Assembly (NCBI GenBank): GCA_017938145.1 | Contig: JAGBCB010000023.1 | Location: 19,038-83,037 of the forward strand | Direction: 5' to 3' | Length of the DNA: 64,000 nucleotides | Origin: Lachnospiraceae bacterium | Lineage (GTDB): Bacteria; Bacillota; Clostridia; Lachnospirales; Lachnospiraceae | Part shown: positions 63,864-64,000 of the stretch, piece after piece | How positions within the stretch are numbered: the first letter of the stretch is position 1 | Layout of the letters: every line of letters begins with the position of its first letter | The notes under the pieces: generated by a model | What the model was told of the DNA's origin: nothing | The model's database searches: none | What the model saw: only the letters and a program-made list of their open reading frames with translations | Program-made: the position numbers and the translations under genes

Positions 63864-64000
63864 AGACTGTAGACAAAGTGGCATGTGGAATTACCTTCCA
63901 CACGCCATTTTTCTCTGTTCGTGGCTTGCCACGAAGATTATTTCATGATATGCTCATCATATCGCACTTGGCAGATACTTCTTTTCCTCTCTTCTTTGCA
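63864..64000. other. structured intergenic end of the window
   Basis: Contains three small stem-loops: TGTGGAA/TTCCACA (about 63882-63902) with a T-run, CGTGGC/GCCACG (63920-63934) and GATATG/CATATC (63948-63964). No supported gene; a minus-strand gene could end here, but both open frames are too short to judge. Confidence 0.4.

Noticed and set aside
63937-64000. C-terminus of a minus-strand gene entering from the window end
   Set aside because: Two frames are open for only about 20 codons; nothing favours either one.

Overview
The window reads as a chromosomal segment of a low-to-moderate GC, endospore-forming Clostridia, most likely Lachnospiraceae. The grounds are an alpha/beta-type small acid-soluble spore protein, the housekeeping order DUF177-rpmF / ackA-pta / tmcAL / coaD-rsmD, strong AGGAGG ribosome binding sites, TTGACA-17-TATAAT promoters, a Firmicutes-type LexA box, and carbohydrate loci built on ABC importers and lipoproteins. 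No tRNA, rRNA, CRISPR array, insertion sequence or phage gene was recognised.

Layout. 1-2.3 kb: a hypothetical gene cut by the window edge and a two-gene unit of an Asp-box surface protein and a SipW-like signal peptidase. 2.5-6.6 kb: a small zinc-ribbon protein, a winged-helix / NB-ARC-like STAND ATPase / BspA-type LRR protein, and a divergent gene of unknown function. 6.9-9.5 kb: a DNA-damage-tolerance unit (Y-family polymerase, a conserved unknown, an IreB-like protein, an SRAP protein) behind a promoter whose spacer is a LexA box. 9.7-13.1 kb: an AraC regulator divergent from a GH31 glycosidase. 13.2-31.2 kb: a long minus-strand sugar locus (TIM-barrel isomerase, NanA-like aldolase, LplABC-type importer, GH1, two sialidase-fold proteins of which one is fused to a NodB-type deacetylase, YhcH, GH88, a truncated DUF2264 protein, a truncated NanA-like gene, DMT transporter, MgtC, a second aldolase, a sugar kinase, YesL), divergent from a second AraC regulator at 31.6 kb. 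32.6-40.4 kb: housekeeping genes. 40.4-63.9 kb: an arabinan locus (three GH43 proteins, a four-module binding lipoprotein, two complete sets of importer permeases and binding proteins, a DUF5696 protein, an NHL-YIP1 membrane protein, a 991-residue binding protein, a GH51 arabinofuranosidase) divergent from an ArsR-type regulator.

How the genes work together. In the 13-31 kb locus no enzyme carries a signal peptide, so oligosaccharides are probably imported by the ABC system and dismantled inside the cell. GH88 plus aldolases points to an acidic glycan with uronic or ulosonic residues. In the arabinan locus one GH43 lipoprotein is placed to cut arabinan outside the cell, the modular lipoprotein probably binds polymer, two importers take up arabino-oligosaccharides, and GH51 and the two cytoplasmic GH43 enzymes finish the job. 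Neither importer has its own ATPase here, so both presumably use a shared ATPase encoded elsewhere.

Most notable points: the twin importer with DUF5696, NHL-YIP1 and an oversized binding protein; the STAND-LRR regulator; the deacetylase-propeller fusion; the deletion scar joining a DUF2264 gene to the second half of a NanA-like gene; the SOS-controlled SRAP/polymerase unit; and the four-module tandem repeat protein.
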